In this document: positions 25,837-36,918 of the stretch, in pieces
Position numbering within the stretch: position 1 is the stretch's first letter
Layout of the letters: each line of letters opens with the position of its first letter
NCBI GenBank assembly: GCA_032209605.1
Contig: JASFXZ010000038.1
Coordinates: 4,340,001-4,404,000, forward strand
Direction of reading: 5' to 3'
Source of the DNA: Mactromeris polynyma
Lineage: Eukaryota; Mollusca; Bivalvia; Venerida; Mactridae
DNA length: 64,000 bases
The notes under the pieces: generated by a model
What the model was told of the DNA's origin: nothing
What the model saw: only the letters and a program-made list of their open reading frames with translations
Database searches by the model: none
Program-made: the position numbers and the translations under genes

Positions 25837-26999
25837 TTTGCAGCCATGATATGTGTGCCAGAAACTGCTGTAATGGTGTTTATATTATCTATAACATTGA
25901 ATATTTTCAATGCTTTTTTATGATCCCTATAAAATCTCTCGGTCATGATATGAACATATTATTTTTCAGGTGAATGATTAAAGCTTACCTTTTTTATTGT
26001 TGGAATTTTATTGTAATATCATGTTCACAACCACCTGTATAGGAGTTTATTATCATGATTACTTGATAGAAAAGATATCAGATCATGAAAACTAATCTTC
26101 TGTTTATTTCCTCACCTTATTGCTCTCTTTGGTTGCTGCTTTGATGCTTATGGAGTAAGATAATCATGATGTTACTATGGTGACCTGTTGTGGCCATCAT
26201 TGCTGGTGTGTATCTATATGTTATAAATATGGGTATAATAATTATGCAACAATAAATTATGAAGACCCGTTGCTGCCATCACTGCTGGCTTTCTGATTCA
26301 TATACTTGTAAGGCAATTGTCTGTGGTGTTGCATTACTGCTGTCTCTGTTATTTCTTATCATAATAGAGACATGTTGCATAAACCACTGCATACATTTGT
26401 GACCCTGTAATAAGCTGCAGTGTCCCATTACAGCCATTGTTGCTAACATTCATCTCTATGCATCAAGGTATGGATTTCTGTCACAGACATCACTGCTGGC
26501 ATTTGTCACCATAACATAAGCTATGGTGTCCTGTATCTGCACTCACTTTAACTGGCATCAAAGTTGTGGAACACACCCAGTATTTATATCAGTGCACTTC
26601 GCTGAAGCAAGGGCTGTATATTTGTTGTTCATTGACTGACAGCCAAATTGTCTGGCACCTTTAGCAGGAGCAAAAGTACTATCAGAGGCGCAACTTGTAT
26701 ATCACATTGCTAATATGTTCCAGTATTCAGTATGTTTAATGGATGGTGCAGCATTTGTTTTTGCCTAATCATATGTTAGATTGGTGAATGTTTTCTTTAT
26801 TAATCATCATGTAACATGTGAAATGTTCCCAGCTGTTACATTATTGATGTAGTCATTTATCATTGTGACATACAATGGTATCATATGGTGGATTTACAGA
26901 CTGATGGTTTCATTCTATTTGTATGCAATGTAAGAAATCGGTCAGATTCCCTGAGTCAGATAGATTTAATGTATAGTTTAGTTCATGTTATATTTTTAG

Positions 27000-27310
27000 C
27001 CAGATCTTTCCGCGTAAAATTTCGGCTCATAGATTGGTAAAAACCTGCCGGGCAGACGGGCAGCCAGTCGAATGTCATAAATTAAACATTTTTTATCTAA
27101 TCTTCATGAATATCTGCATGATATCTTAGAAAAATATGAATATGGGTCATCTTGGGTAAAAAACTAGGTCACTAGGTCAAATCTTAAGTTTCTTATTCCT
27201 TTCATGAATTCAACAGTTTTTATCCAATCTTCATGAAACTTAGTCAGAATATTTGTCTGCATGATATCTTAGATATGTGTAAATAAGGGTCATACCTACA
27301 TAATGCTTTA
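27000..27310. repeat. Dispersed repeat with TCATGAAACTTAGTCAGAAT-type motifs
   Basis: Contains an imperfect internal duplication (TTTTTATCTAATCTTCATGA and TTTTTATCCAATCTTCATGA, about 120 bp apart), GATATCTTAGA twice, and AAAAACTAGGTCACTAGGTC. From memory this wording recurs in bivalve genomic repeats. No protein frame is retained. Confidence 0.5.
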
Positions 27311-27999
27311 AACTATACAATGCTTGGACAGACATCATTCTTTTTATGCTTACATACAAAAGCGTTATAAATTTTAAATGACAAAGTAGAAGGTATAAGC
27401 CCATTACAACCCTCTTGTTTCAGTTGTATATATCAGTTGACTACATAATTATTCTAGAAACGAGAAACAGACATTTGAAGGGTTGGGAAAGTGGGGCATG
27501 AACTGAACACACTGTATGCCACTTTAAAGGTTTTACAAACAGTTCTCAAAGGTAGCGCTATTATTCATTGCACGTAGATGACATTTATGTGATAAGTATT
27601 TGAAAAAACAGCTGTTGTTTTTGTAATCTATCTTGGGAGCAGCCATAAAACATATCTGACTCTTGATGTCTTTTTTCTGTCTCTCATAATTTGGAACAGT
27701 TTGCACAGATTCTTCAGATTCTACAGGCATTTAGAAACATTGATCGAAATCTGGTAATCTTTGCTAATGGAGTCACAGTTTGAAGCCCACTATTTAATTT
27801 CGATGAAGTAGAATTTCTTTTACGATGATTATTTGATGGCAGAAATTACACTTAAGTGATGTACTTTTCATTAATTTGTTGCTTGCAGACCAACAAGCTG
27901 AGCCCAGGTTTATCTGGGTCATATTATATAGCTGGTCAATGTAATTTACTGATTCTGCTTGGAAACTGAGACAAAGTACATTGTATTTATGTGTGACCC

Positions 28000-28179
28000 T
28001 CGTTTCATTCGGAAATCCTCGGCCAACTACGTCAAGTGCCTCGGATGTACGTTAGGCACTACTTTCGGAAATACCATTCGAATGTCATGAAAACAAGATG
28101 GCGGCATGAACGCTGGAGTGCTGATGAATGTAATATTTAAGCTATATGAAGACTGAAATATGTGAGTTTTTAACTAGAA
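28000..28179 (+). promoter_or_regulatory. Candidate internal promoter with perfect YY1-type motif
   Basis: A CpG-richer patch inside the AT-rich intron contains AAGATGGCGGC at 28095-28105, the classical YY1 core, which in animals usually sits at or just after the transcription start. A 102-codon open frame starts 75 bases further on, at 28180. It could be an alternative promoter of the PDZ gene, 2.4 kb upstream of exon 2. It could also be part of an inserted element, because repeated CTCGG/TTTCGGAAAT motifs surround it. Confidence 0.35.
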
Positions 28180-28484
28180 ATGACAACGACAACCCATCTC
28201 TTACGTGAATTTATCGAAGTTATTGAAATTATAAATCCGTTTTACGAGAACTATTTCTTGACCGCACAAAATGTTGAGTTTTGCTACATAGTGCTCCACC
28301 TTACATACACTAGAGGGTGTTATCCGAGTAACGAAGTGGTACGGAAATGCCCGAGAGCTGTCGAGAATGCCCTCGTTTGTGTCTACCATTTTGTATCTAC
28401 AATTATGCAAAAAAATCAAATTATTACAAGTGCGACAATTACTAGGGAATGTGGATTATGCTTACAGTTCGCATCAGTTTCAAA
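28180..28484 (+). CDS. Candidate alternative first coding exon (101 codons plus 2 nt)
   Basis: An ATG at 28180, preceded by an in-frame TAA in the sequence TTTTTAACTAGAA, opens a frame that runs to a donor TCAAA|gtaagg at 28484/28485; without splicing it stops at 28488. The two carried bases (AA) match the single base needed by exon 2 at 30565, so a splice would read ...FASVS-K-IMLEKAVKSG. The product would have a new N-terminus (MTTTTHLLREFIEVIEIINP...) and lack PDZ1 except its last helix and strand. I do not recognise the peptide. Phase agreement has a one-in-three chance of being accidental. Confidence 0.3.
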
Positions 28485-28875
28485 GTAAGGACATTGTCTA
28501 ACTTGCAATTGTTGTCTCGTAGAACGTGTTTGGAGATATATTTATTGCAAAATTCGCAAAATGTTCAACCTTTCTTACACTTCCACTTCTGAGATCTCGG
28601 GGAAACTTAAGTATACTATAATGATCAGCTGTTCATGATTTGTTTCATGCTTGACTCCGTGGTATATTGGAGTGAAGATGAAACTGGGAAGATTTTGAAG
28701 ATATCCCATTATCCGACTACATGTAATGAGCATAGTATGAAGAAATCAAATACACATAATGAGTACTTATGGTAGGATGATGGTGTATTTATTGTTCCTT
28801 AGGTTCAATTATTTTTTATAGATTATCCAGAGACAAAATCTTGTTTCTGCCAGAATTTCTGCTTATCAATACCCA

Positions 28876-29170
28876 CCGAATTCGCTCAGTCAGTAGAGTA
28901 CTTCATTGCTGGACTGAAGGTCGTATGTTGTGACCCAGGGTTAATATGTTCTCGATGACAAGTTGACTGATGATATTACATCTTAAGTCATTTGTCTTCC
29001 TCATAGTAATTTGTTGTGGATGATGTCAATTGCTTGGGGGAAATGCTGGTTAGTACTGAACACTGGTTAGATCGCTATACATATATGAAATACTGATTAA
29101 AATCAGTGAGTACTGAACACTGGTTAGATCGCTATACATATATGAAATACTGATTAAAATCAGTGTAAGT
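28876..29170 (+). mobile_element. tRNA-derived SINE, family E, with duplicated 3' end
   Basis: Head: TTCGCTCAGTCAGTAGAGTA (A-box-like). The B-box is eroded (GTTGTGACCCAGG). The body matches 24085-24340 in layout. Its 3' part is duplicated in tandem: a block of about 59 bp with GAACACTGGTTAGATCGCTA and ATACTGATTAAAATCAGTG occurs twice between about 29047 and 29164. The GATTAAAATC core is itself palindromic. Confidence 0.6.
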
Positions 29171-30057
29171 TATATAATCTAACAGCATAACAGCATAACA
29201 TGTGCAGTTGTTGTTACGCCAATCCGTAAAAGGGCGTGACATCGATATTGGTGTTGTGTGTTTGAAATGCATGGGAAACATAATTTTATGTTCTTTACTT
29301 GACTCTTTGATTATTGTGGTAGGGGTTTATAATATGGCAGGGTGTCAATAATAGTCGGTAGACAGTAACATTACCTGGTAATCTAAGCATCATCATCTGG
29401 CTACTTTTCCCGCAGACTCCCGCCTACTTTAGATGATTTCCCTGTTAATTCAAATATTAGTGACACCCCTCAGATATAGCCTGCTCAGTATAGATATTGA
29501 GGTTATGAGTTTGATACCTAGACAAACATGTACACTATGATGATTCAGCTTTTTGCATGATATAATATTTCTGCTTGCAAACATCTGAAACACGGATTTT
29601 ATTAATTTTTTGATTGACAAAAATTACAGCTTATACAGTAACTGTAACTGAAATGGTGCTGAAAATCCCTCTGGTTTAGTGAAAAAATACTTTTCAGCCT
29701 TGATTCCTTTATTTATTTGTATCTCTTTAAATTAGGTTATGTTGCGATCACTGTAGCTAACTTAACTCTCTCTCTCTCTTTTATTACTTTTATTATTTAT
29801 TACTATAATTATCAATTTTCCCATCAAAAGTTCTTGACCTTGTGACTGGATGGCCATTCACCTTATACAATGTAATTTATAGGGCATATTATCATGATGG
29901 TTATTAATTTTTATATGATGTAAAACTTCACTTTCTCTTTTCTTGCCCTAGAGGCTTTTAAACACTGTCGTTGACATCATTCTGTTAATGACCTGAACTG
30001 ACTTTACATATACAGCAGTATGTGTTATATTTGTCTATTCTCACACAGCTCAAAAAG

Positions 30058-30285
30058 TCCGTCAGGCTAGATCGGTTGGTAAGGTCACTAGACACAGGTT
30101 TGATTCCCAGGTTGTGCAGGTTTTGTTTTCCCGTGACTTTGGCAACGGTCATGTCTTCCACATGTGGAGAAGTTGTCAGTTGCTTACAAAGAACAAGTTA
30201 GTTCTGGTTAATACAGGAAAACTGGTTTGATCAACTGGCCGCCATGACTAAATCATTCAACAAATTTGTTGAAAAATCCAATGAA
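30058..30285 (+). mobile_element. tRNA-derived SINE, family B-like
   Basis: A head with GGTTGGTAAGGTCACTAGAC and a B-box-like GGTTTGATTCCC, followed by the shared body (CACATGTGGAGAAGTTGTCA, AAGTTAGTTCTGGTTAA, CAGGAAAACTGG, CAACTGGCCGCC). It ends about 280 bp upstream of exon 2. No target duplication was identified. Confidence 0.7.
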
Positions 30286-30564
30286 AACAAACCAATCATA
30301 AATGAAATATAATGAGAAAAAAATAGCTGAAATGCTGAATCCCAAAGTTTTGTGGAGTTTGTGATGTCTCCAATCATTCAAACTGGAGAGTCATTGTATT
30401 AATTTGATGATAACTTTTTGCTCATCTAAATGAACAAAGCAGATTTTTCATGTCCATCAAAGCTGCAAAAATTCTGTAATATCTCGGGATTAATATTAAA
30501 ACCAATGAACATATACTTCAATAATTTTGTCAGATATTACATTTTCATTTTAATTTGTTTTCAG

Positions 30565-31336
30565 GATCATGCTCGAGAAGGCAGTAAAGTCTGGCCACGT
30601 GTTTATGAAAGTTCGTCGGAAAAGAAAAAGGCACGCACCAAATCCACCGGACCATTCTTCATGCAACCTAAGTACACATTCGTCAGTATCTGCTTCCGAT
30701 TTGCTCGAAAACCGACATGCAAATTCAAATGGCAATGTTTTATATAGACAGGCCCAGTTAACCCAGTCGGCGTCTTGTATTGAGACTGAAAGCTATACTA
30801 GTTATAATAATAATATAATGCTTAACTCTATGAATAATTCAGAAAATAGTTTGACTCTTTCGATTGATGATGTGTTCATGGATACTACCTCAGACTGTTC
30901 GAGTTTTGTGTCGAAATCAGGTCGTTTATCAAATAAAAGTCATATACAGTCCCCAAGACAAAGAAAACGTGCTTTATATGAGAAAAATTCGCTTGATATA
31001 TACAGTGGTGATAAACATCGGACTCACAGTGCGTCGGCTGTGGAGGACATTAGTTGGGATCAAAATAGGAATCAGTCTCACTACGACTATGTGAACACGT
31101 CGGAACTTGCCAAACAGTGTCACTATGGTAACGTGTATATGAATCAAGATGCCGATTATGCTCAGTATCAGTCGGACTCTGAGATACTGATATGTGCGAG
31201 TGCATATAGGCAACGGAAGTCTTCCAAAACGTCAGAAATGTTCCGTCAAGCAAATAATGCAACGCCTACAAGCCTCCTTAGCTTTGATGGGTCCGAGTAT
31301 GACTTTGGGTGTGAGGCGTCTCCAGGAATTGGAAAG
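30565..31336 (+). CDS. PDZ gene coding exon 2: end of PDZ1 and Ser/Tyr-rich linker
   Basis: Acceptor TTGTTTTCAG and donor AAG|gtaatt. It completes Arg192, then encodes residues 193-449. The start, IMLEKAVKSGHVFMKVRRK, is helix alphaB and the last strand of PDZ1, which proves the link to exon 1. The remaining 240 residues are low in hydrophobics and rich in Ser, Asn, Asp and Tyr, so probably disordered. Tyr367 (DYVNTS) and Tyr383 (VYMNQD) both match pYxN, the consensus for Grb2-type SH2 binding. A basic patch RKRKRH (210-215) follows PDZ1, and RQRKR lies at 323-327. No further domain is seen. Confidence 0.85.
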
Positions 31337-32329
31337 GTAATTTTATAGAAAACGTACGGTTAGTAATGTCTTTAGATTTATAACGCCTCGGATTCTTACG
31401 CGATCAAGAGTCTTGGACCCCTCCCATCCATTATATGGAGTTGCAGTGTAGTATGATCATATTTTGTAATTTTGTGTTGAATTCTGTTTTCCATTCCTTG
31501 TATGCTGTCTGCTTTTCATGCAGATTGTCTGAAGATGAAAACTGAGCTTGTAAACAGGATGTTTTTTTATTTTTTAAGAGGATTCTGGAAATTGATTTCT
31601 GGCTGTTACAATTGATCTGAAAATCGCAGCCATTCTAGCAATTATCCTTAGAAGTTGAACAGGAAAGAGAATTAATATGAATAACATGAAACAGGGTTTT
31701 TCCCAGTCGTTTTTATAGCCGTTACTTGGCTATATTCCCAATGCCAAAAGGCATATATTTTCCAAATTTGAATGTCAATATTCCAAATAAATCTGAAGAA
31801 ACATATTTGGTTAATTAAGCCAAAGATTGACTAAGTTAGAGGCTTTTAACATTAACAGACAGTTCATATAAATAGCAATTGTCCATTTATTAATCACTAT
31901 ATCCATTACTTTTATTCCTAATTTTTTGCTGTAATTGCTAATCTTTTTACCAATTTCTAAGTTTAATGTGCAAAAATTCCTAATTTGAAGGGTATGGGTC
32001 AAAATCTTCCCAAAATAGCCAAAATAAACCCTGTGAACTTCTCTCAATTTTCAACTATACATGTATACAGTATTTTGTGAACTTCTCCCAATTTTCAACT
32101 ATACATGTATACAGTATTTTGTGATTTTACTGGTGCAGTCTTCCCACAATTTCTTTACAGATTTCCTAACATTAAGTCAGAGAAACTTAACATTGACTGG
32201 CCGAAAAAGAAATATTGTCTGACATTCACTGGTTTTGACACTAGCGAATTATTGAAAATTATACATGCATGTTAAGCTTTGCGATGTTATTTATGATTAT
32301 AATATGTCTTTATGATATCATTTTTTCAG
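31337..32329 (+). other. Intron 2
   Basis: GTAATT...TTTTTTCAG, phase 0. It contains a direct duplication of a 44-base block at about 32036-32122 (ATTTTCAACTATACATGTAT within it) and otherwise unremarkable AT-rich DNA. Confidence 0.7.
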
Positions 32330-32466
32330 AAGCGTGTCATAACCAAGTTGCATTTACTGAAGGAGAACAATAGTTTAGGGTTACATATAGCTGGAGGTCG
32401 AGGGTCCAAAAGAGGGGATATTGGTATTTTTGTAGCTGGTATCACTGAATATGGACCATCTCACAG
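32330..32466 (+). CDS. PDZ gene coding exon 3: first half of PDZ2
   Basis: Encodes residues 450-494 and two bases of Arg495. It opens directly with strand beta1 (KRVITKLHLLKEN), followed by the carboxylate-binding loop SLGLHIAGG and the basic GGRGSKRGDIGIFVAG segment, then ITEYGPSH. This wording is the main reason for comparing the protein with PDZD2/pro-IL-16. Acceptor TTTTTTCAG, donor CACAG|gtgggt, phase 2. Residue 450 is at the very edge of the domain, so the exon boundary coincides with the domain boundary. Confidence 0.9.
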
Positions 32467-33003
32467 GTGGGTAGTATGAGATTTATTTGACCTGTCAGTT
32501 CTGTTTTAGGTTGGAGCATTCTATTTTTGTGCCTCCACAGAATAATAGGGGGTCAACTTGGGGTCTGTCCGTCTGTGTCATTCAAATGTTTCTAATACTT
32601 CCAGCTATGGAATCCTTTTACGTCCATTATAATATGTTTGATTATCGCTCACTGTTACCCTTAGCAACACTATGTATGATGGCTCTAACAGGCTTCCATG
32701 CCATACAGCTTATGCATATAATTGACCTTCAGTTAGGATCGTACATAACACACTAATTGAACTCAGACTTACGGTGAATCCATGATAATTGCCTTTATGA
32801 TCCTGTTATTGTACACAAAGGCTTTAACTTCTATAACTGTATCTTCTTTCACACTTCTTGTTTGTTCTATGAGCATATGTTGCTGCAAATAATTCATGAC
32901 ACAGGCTTCATTGTGGGCCTACTCAAGGGCATTGGGATGCACCATAAAAGGGATAGAGCGTGTTGCTGCATTTCCTTTGACTAATAATAACTACTGAATA
33001 ATT

Positions 33004-33079
33004 TGAGGGGTAAGTGCAAGACTAAACTAATTCCTATATAAATACATAGGAGTTAGTATAGTCTAGCGCTGAACCCTCG
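33004..33079. repeat. Hairpin-forming palindromic element, copy 2
   Basis: Arms GACTAAACTAATTCC and GGAGTTAGTATAGTC flank the AT-rich loop TATATAAATACATA. Outer arms GAGGGGTAAGTGC and GCGCTGAACCCTC also pair imperfectly. The sequence is closely related to 50139-50204. Confidence 0.75.
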
Positions 33080-34364
33080 TGATGATACTCCAGGGTCTGG
33101 TAGCCTGTAGAATGTAATCAATATAATGCTTGTTACTGTGGGAATTATTCTGTTGTACTCTATGTATGTTGTTAATGCACTTCTTTCGTGATAACTTTAA
33201 TTATAAAACATGACCCTTAAAAGATATTGAAATCTTCAGACCGACAGTTCTGTATACTTGTGCCAAGCTGGATATTATTGGTTTATCTGTTGAAAAAATG
33301 ATATACAAATTATCAAAGAATAAATTTGAAATAGAAATACATACACGTTTGCCCTTTCTATAAAACAATCTCTTTGGAATAATTTCATTGTTGTATTCGG
33401 TGATTGTAAAGATAAAGAGAGGACGTCTTCACTGATACTGAAAGATTCAACTCCAATAAAGATAGTTCTTGTTAATTGAAAACAAATAATTCTGTGCAGA
33501 TTTTATCCCCACTGACACATTGCTTTGTTTTATTTAGGATTAATGAAATCTCAAAGACATTCAAAGCTGCATCAAATTATTCACTGTATAAACTCAATTT
33601 TATAGAAAGGGTTGAGATGCAAGAATTCAATTTGCTGATAAGATAAATTATGAGACAAGAATATTGAAACATATTATCGTGAATGCTAACAAGTTTATGC
33701 TACCTATAGGGATAACTTGATTTATTTTCGATTTAAAAAAAAGCTATCATTGCCGATATGAAGTTTCCTGGAACTGGGTGGGTTAACCAATTATCTTAGA
33801 CAGCTGCAAATCAGTTTGCAGTAAACAAACATATACCGTTACCTAATAAATATCGATTTTAAAAATTCTGCCTATATTCGTATTAATTAAAATGTGAATA
33901 GTTCATCTGTAGCATTGAAGCTCATAAAATACCAGGTACATTGTATCAGGGTGGTAACTACTTCCTGAAGTAGTAGGGAAGTCACCAAAAGTAGGCGGGG
34001 GGGAACTGAATGCAGAAGTAGTCTATGGATCCGCTATAATTATGTTTACTTCATTTATGCGCCTGCCTTAGTAAATATTTGGCAAAACGAATTGTTCATA
34101 ATTTTGATCTGATTGAATTATAATGACAAATATTTATAATAAATATATTGTAGACTTTTTGATTTTGCTTTCACTTTTCGTAAACAAGTTGCTGTGACAC
34201 AAAAGTTTCTTTTTTGTCTGTTACTGACATTTTCCCAGAATCAAGTACAAACTTAAAATGTTTATTTGCAAGAAGAAATGGTGATAATAAGCAAATATCT
34301 AATACTGTTTTTTAAAGGATGATAGTCGAATTTTTGTCCAGAAGCTTGACCGAATGTTCAAATA

Positions 34365-34545
34365 GAGTCAAACCTCGTTTATTCGACAACCTTCTGTCCA
34401 CATACCTGGTATCATCCGAAAATAAATATCAGGTCCTGATGGTATCTTCTTAAGCATGTCGAGTTGAAATGGGCTATTCGACACCATGTATTTTCCAAAG
34501 TAAACTTTCGGAACCTGATAAATTCCAATGAACGAGATCCGACTG
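34365..34545. mobile_element. MITE family 1, copy 3
   Basis: Left end GAGTCAAACCTCGTTTATTC and right end ATGAACGAGATCCGACTG, both next to TA. It shares TTCTGTCCACATACCTGGTA and the TATCAGGTCCTGATG region with copy 1. The first base of the left end is changed (CAG to GAG). Confidence 0.7.
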
Positions 34546-34849
34546 TACCAAAGTTGCCATTCGTTTACATCCCTATTAAAGAATATTTAATTTCTGTTGA
34601 GGATGAGCTTAGACACTTTGTATTCTGTAAATGAATAAAATTGTGAAAGATATCTCGTTATGTAACATGTAATATTCTCATCATTATACCAATAGGAAAG
34701 CCAATCCTGAGGTTACCAGCGGTAACATTGTCTTCCTTGATTTCAAATAACTGCTCTGGTGGGATGAGGCTTTTTAACCTCAGCATATATAATTATCCAG
34801 TCATTAAGTAAAATGTCTTTCTTAGTAAAATGTCCCCCACTTTGTTCTG

Positions 34850-34925
34850 GAAGGTTCATGTATAATCTCATTTGGTTAGGTAATGCAAAACAGTACGGCT
34901 GAAACTGGGGCAAATAGTTAACTGA
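34850..34925 (-). repeat. Unclassified dispersed repeat, inverse diverged piece
   Basis: The complement reads AACTATTTGCCCCAGTTTC then AGCCGTACTGTTTTGC, recalling the flank and start of the repeat at 18055-18180. The match is short, so this call is weak. Confidence 0.35.
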
Positions 34926-35419
34926 GCTTGGGGGACATTTGTTTTAAATGAAGATGCAATTTCTTTGACTTTTTTGAAACTTGTGAAATCCTGATTGATC
35001 AGGCATGTGTGTCAAAATTATGCTGATTTTTTTGTGCTGCATGTTCTATGATGTAGTTAATAAAATAAAGGAATTGAGTTAAGTCATTTTGAATTTTTAT
35101 TATTTGACCCACTGTTGTAATAGTCTGGGGGCAAAATCTTTAGGATAGAATTCTGCCACTTAGTTTTGCATGTGATTATGTTGAACGATTTCCATATGAA
35201 ATTATATGTACTTTCTGTAACCATGGTGATAATTATAATGGTAAATTATGTCTGGTTTTGGTGTGGGATATGATAAATGTTTGTGTCAAAGCATGAGAGA
35301 GCCATTTTGAGGATCTAAATTGTCTTCATTCCCAGATAAGATTAAATATTTTGTATTTTATTCAGTATAACATCACAATTAATAGTAAAACTTTGAAAAA
35401 CAGGCTTCTCTTATAAGAA

Positions 35420-35657
35420 AGCCGCGGCCGTGGTCCAGTGGCTAGTGCGATTCCCGGTCGCGGCAGGTCATACCCTTCCATGAAAATTTGATAAAAATTT
35501 CGATTTTTCTCCTCATGTGGAGAAGTTGCCGGCTCCTTGGAAGGGTAAGTTAGTACTGGTTAGATTTCAGTCCAGGAAAAACTCGTTAGGTGAACCGGCC
35601 GCCGTATATAACTGAAATATCGTTGAGAAACGGCGTTAAACCCGATGAAACAAACAA
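35420..35657 (+). mobile_element. tRNA-Thr-like SINE, family B, with 13-bp target duplication
   Basis: Starts GCCGCGGCCGTGGTCCAGTG, as in the copy at 12131-12403, but the middle of the tRNA head is deleted so that the T-arm region follows almost directly (GCGATTCCCGGTCGCGGCAG). The body and tail match closely (GAGAAGTTGCCGGCTCCTTG, GAACCGGCCGCCGTATATAA, GGCGTTAAACCCGATGAAAC). It is flanked by TCTCTTATAAGAA at 35407-35419 and 35658-35670. Confidence 0.85.
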
Positions 35658-36366
35658 TCTCTTATAAGAAGTATTGGCAAACTAAGACAAGAAATATACT
35701 TGATTGTAAACAATTCATACTGTGTAAGATTGAGGTGAAGACTACGTTGTCGCCATTAAAATGTTACCTTCTGTTGTTCCCCATAAATACTCCATGGTTT
35801 GTTTTTGACAGCCAGACTGTTCCTTACTTCTGGGGCTTTCCCGTGGATGTTTGCCCTTACACCTCCTCAACTCCTAATCCTTCATTGTCTGATGTTTCCC
35901 TGGTATCGTGTGTGTAGTGTTCCATGTATAACAACTAAATCATTCCTACTTTTAATTTCTTTTAGCTAAAAACTTTTTTCAAGAATAAAAATGCTAATTT
36001 TGTCCCCTTGTTTCATAATGTACGCTGTGTTGGAGTTTTTAGCTATTCAACGGTGTGTCAGTTTAGAACAGAAGTCAGTTGACCTACTAAGTTGTTTTTG
36101 GATCATCTACTGTTATTGATACAATCAATATTGATTTATCAACGATTTTTTTCTGTCAATCAATTTTCGATACAAATCTTAGAAATGTTGATATGGGTAC
36201 AGTTGAAAAAGTACCAAAATAGCAGAACAGGGCTTTGTAGTCGGTCGCTTAGTGCTGTAGAGGATAGTGCATTGCAAATGTTGACAATATAGTACTATAC
36301 TGTTAGGTTAAAAAATATCGATTAATTACTTAAATGGTATCTTGTTATCATATTTAAAAGATACAA

Positions 36367-36655
36367 ATTCAACATTGAAATATGTAGGGCATACACACAT
36401 TCAACATTGAAATATGTAGGGCATACACACATTCAACATTGAAATATGTAGGGCATACACACATTCAACATTGAAATATGTAGGGCATACACACATTCAA
36501 CATTGAAATATGTAGGGCATACACACATTCAACATTGAAATATGTAGGGCATACGCACATTCAACATTGAAATATGTAGGGCATACACACATTCAACATA
36601 GAAATATGTAGGGCATACACACATTCAACATTGAAATATGTAGGGCATACACACA
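36367..36655. repeat. Minisatellite, 32-bp unit, 9 copies
   Basis: The unit begins ATTCAACATTGAAATATGTA and continues GGGCATACACAC. Nine copies are almost identical, with single changes (ACGCAC, CATAGAAAT). It ends about 265 bp before exon 4. Confidence 0.95.
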
Positions 36656-36844
36656 AACATACCGAAAAATAGTAGTTAGCAGTCTATTAAAGGATTTTAG
36701 AAATAAACATGAAGGTAATATATCAATTTATCATCCATAGTTGTATTTCAATATATCGATATTGTCGATTCGCAATAAAAAAGGAATCAATGACAGCCCT
36801 ACATACTTATTACTAACCTGATCTTCCCCAAGTAACTGATATCT

Positions 36845-36895
36845 CCCCCCCCCCCCCCCCCCCCCCCCCGTATGAATCAGAGGTGGAGGACAAAT
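36845..36895. repeat. 26-C homopolymer joined to a SINE-body fragment
   Basis: An uninterrupted run of 26 C (36845-36870) is followed by TATGAATCAGAGGTGGAGGA and CAAATAC, which resembles the middle of the SINE at 10720-10970 (ATGAATCAGAGGTGAAGTAG, CAAATAC). It sits 48 bases before the splice acceptor of exon 4. A run of this length is prone to sequencing and assembly length error. Confidence 0.7.
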
Positions 36896-36918
36896 ACAAT
36901 ATAGACGTGTTATTTCAG

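Larger units (their letters stand above)
6530..30564 (+). other. Intron 1 (about 24 kb), interrupting PDZ1
   Basis: Donor GTAAAT and acceptor TTTTCAG; it splits Arg192 of PDZ1 after the second base. It contains minisatellites (7496-7642, 16700-17065, 19308-20290, 23082-23255), SINEs, MITEs and unclassified dispersed repeats listed separately, plus a candidate internal promoter and exon at about 28.0-28.5 kb. Between them, 6540-7490, 7650-9760, 12420-13860, 14260-16360, 17070-18050, 18190-19300, 20500-21450, 21880-23080, 23260-24080, 25230-25750, 25840-27000, 27310-27990 and 29180-30050 hold no gene, domain or RNA I can support. Small open frames there lack splice context and recognisable protein. 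Confidence 0.7.
32467..36918 (+). other. Intron 3, interrupting PDZ2
   Basis: Contains a dispersed-repeat-like start (32520-32760, GTGCCTCCACAGAATAATAG), a hairpin element (33004-33079), MITE family 1 copy 3, an inverse dispersed-repeat piece (34850-34925), a SINE (35420-35657), a 32-bp minisatellite (36367-36655) and a 26-C homopolymer (36845-36870). 33090-34360, 34930-35400 and 35680-36360 show no feature I can support. Confidence 0.65.

Noticed and set aside
6580..31800. Scattered GGGAAAA/TTTGGGAAAA-containing stretches (6590, 15440-15740, 24430, 31700)
   Set aside because: They may be pieces of one old dispersed repeat, but matches are too short and diverged by eye to define an element.
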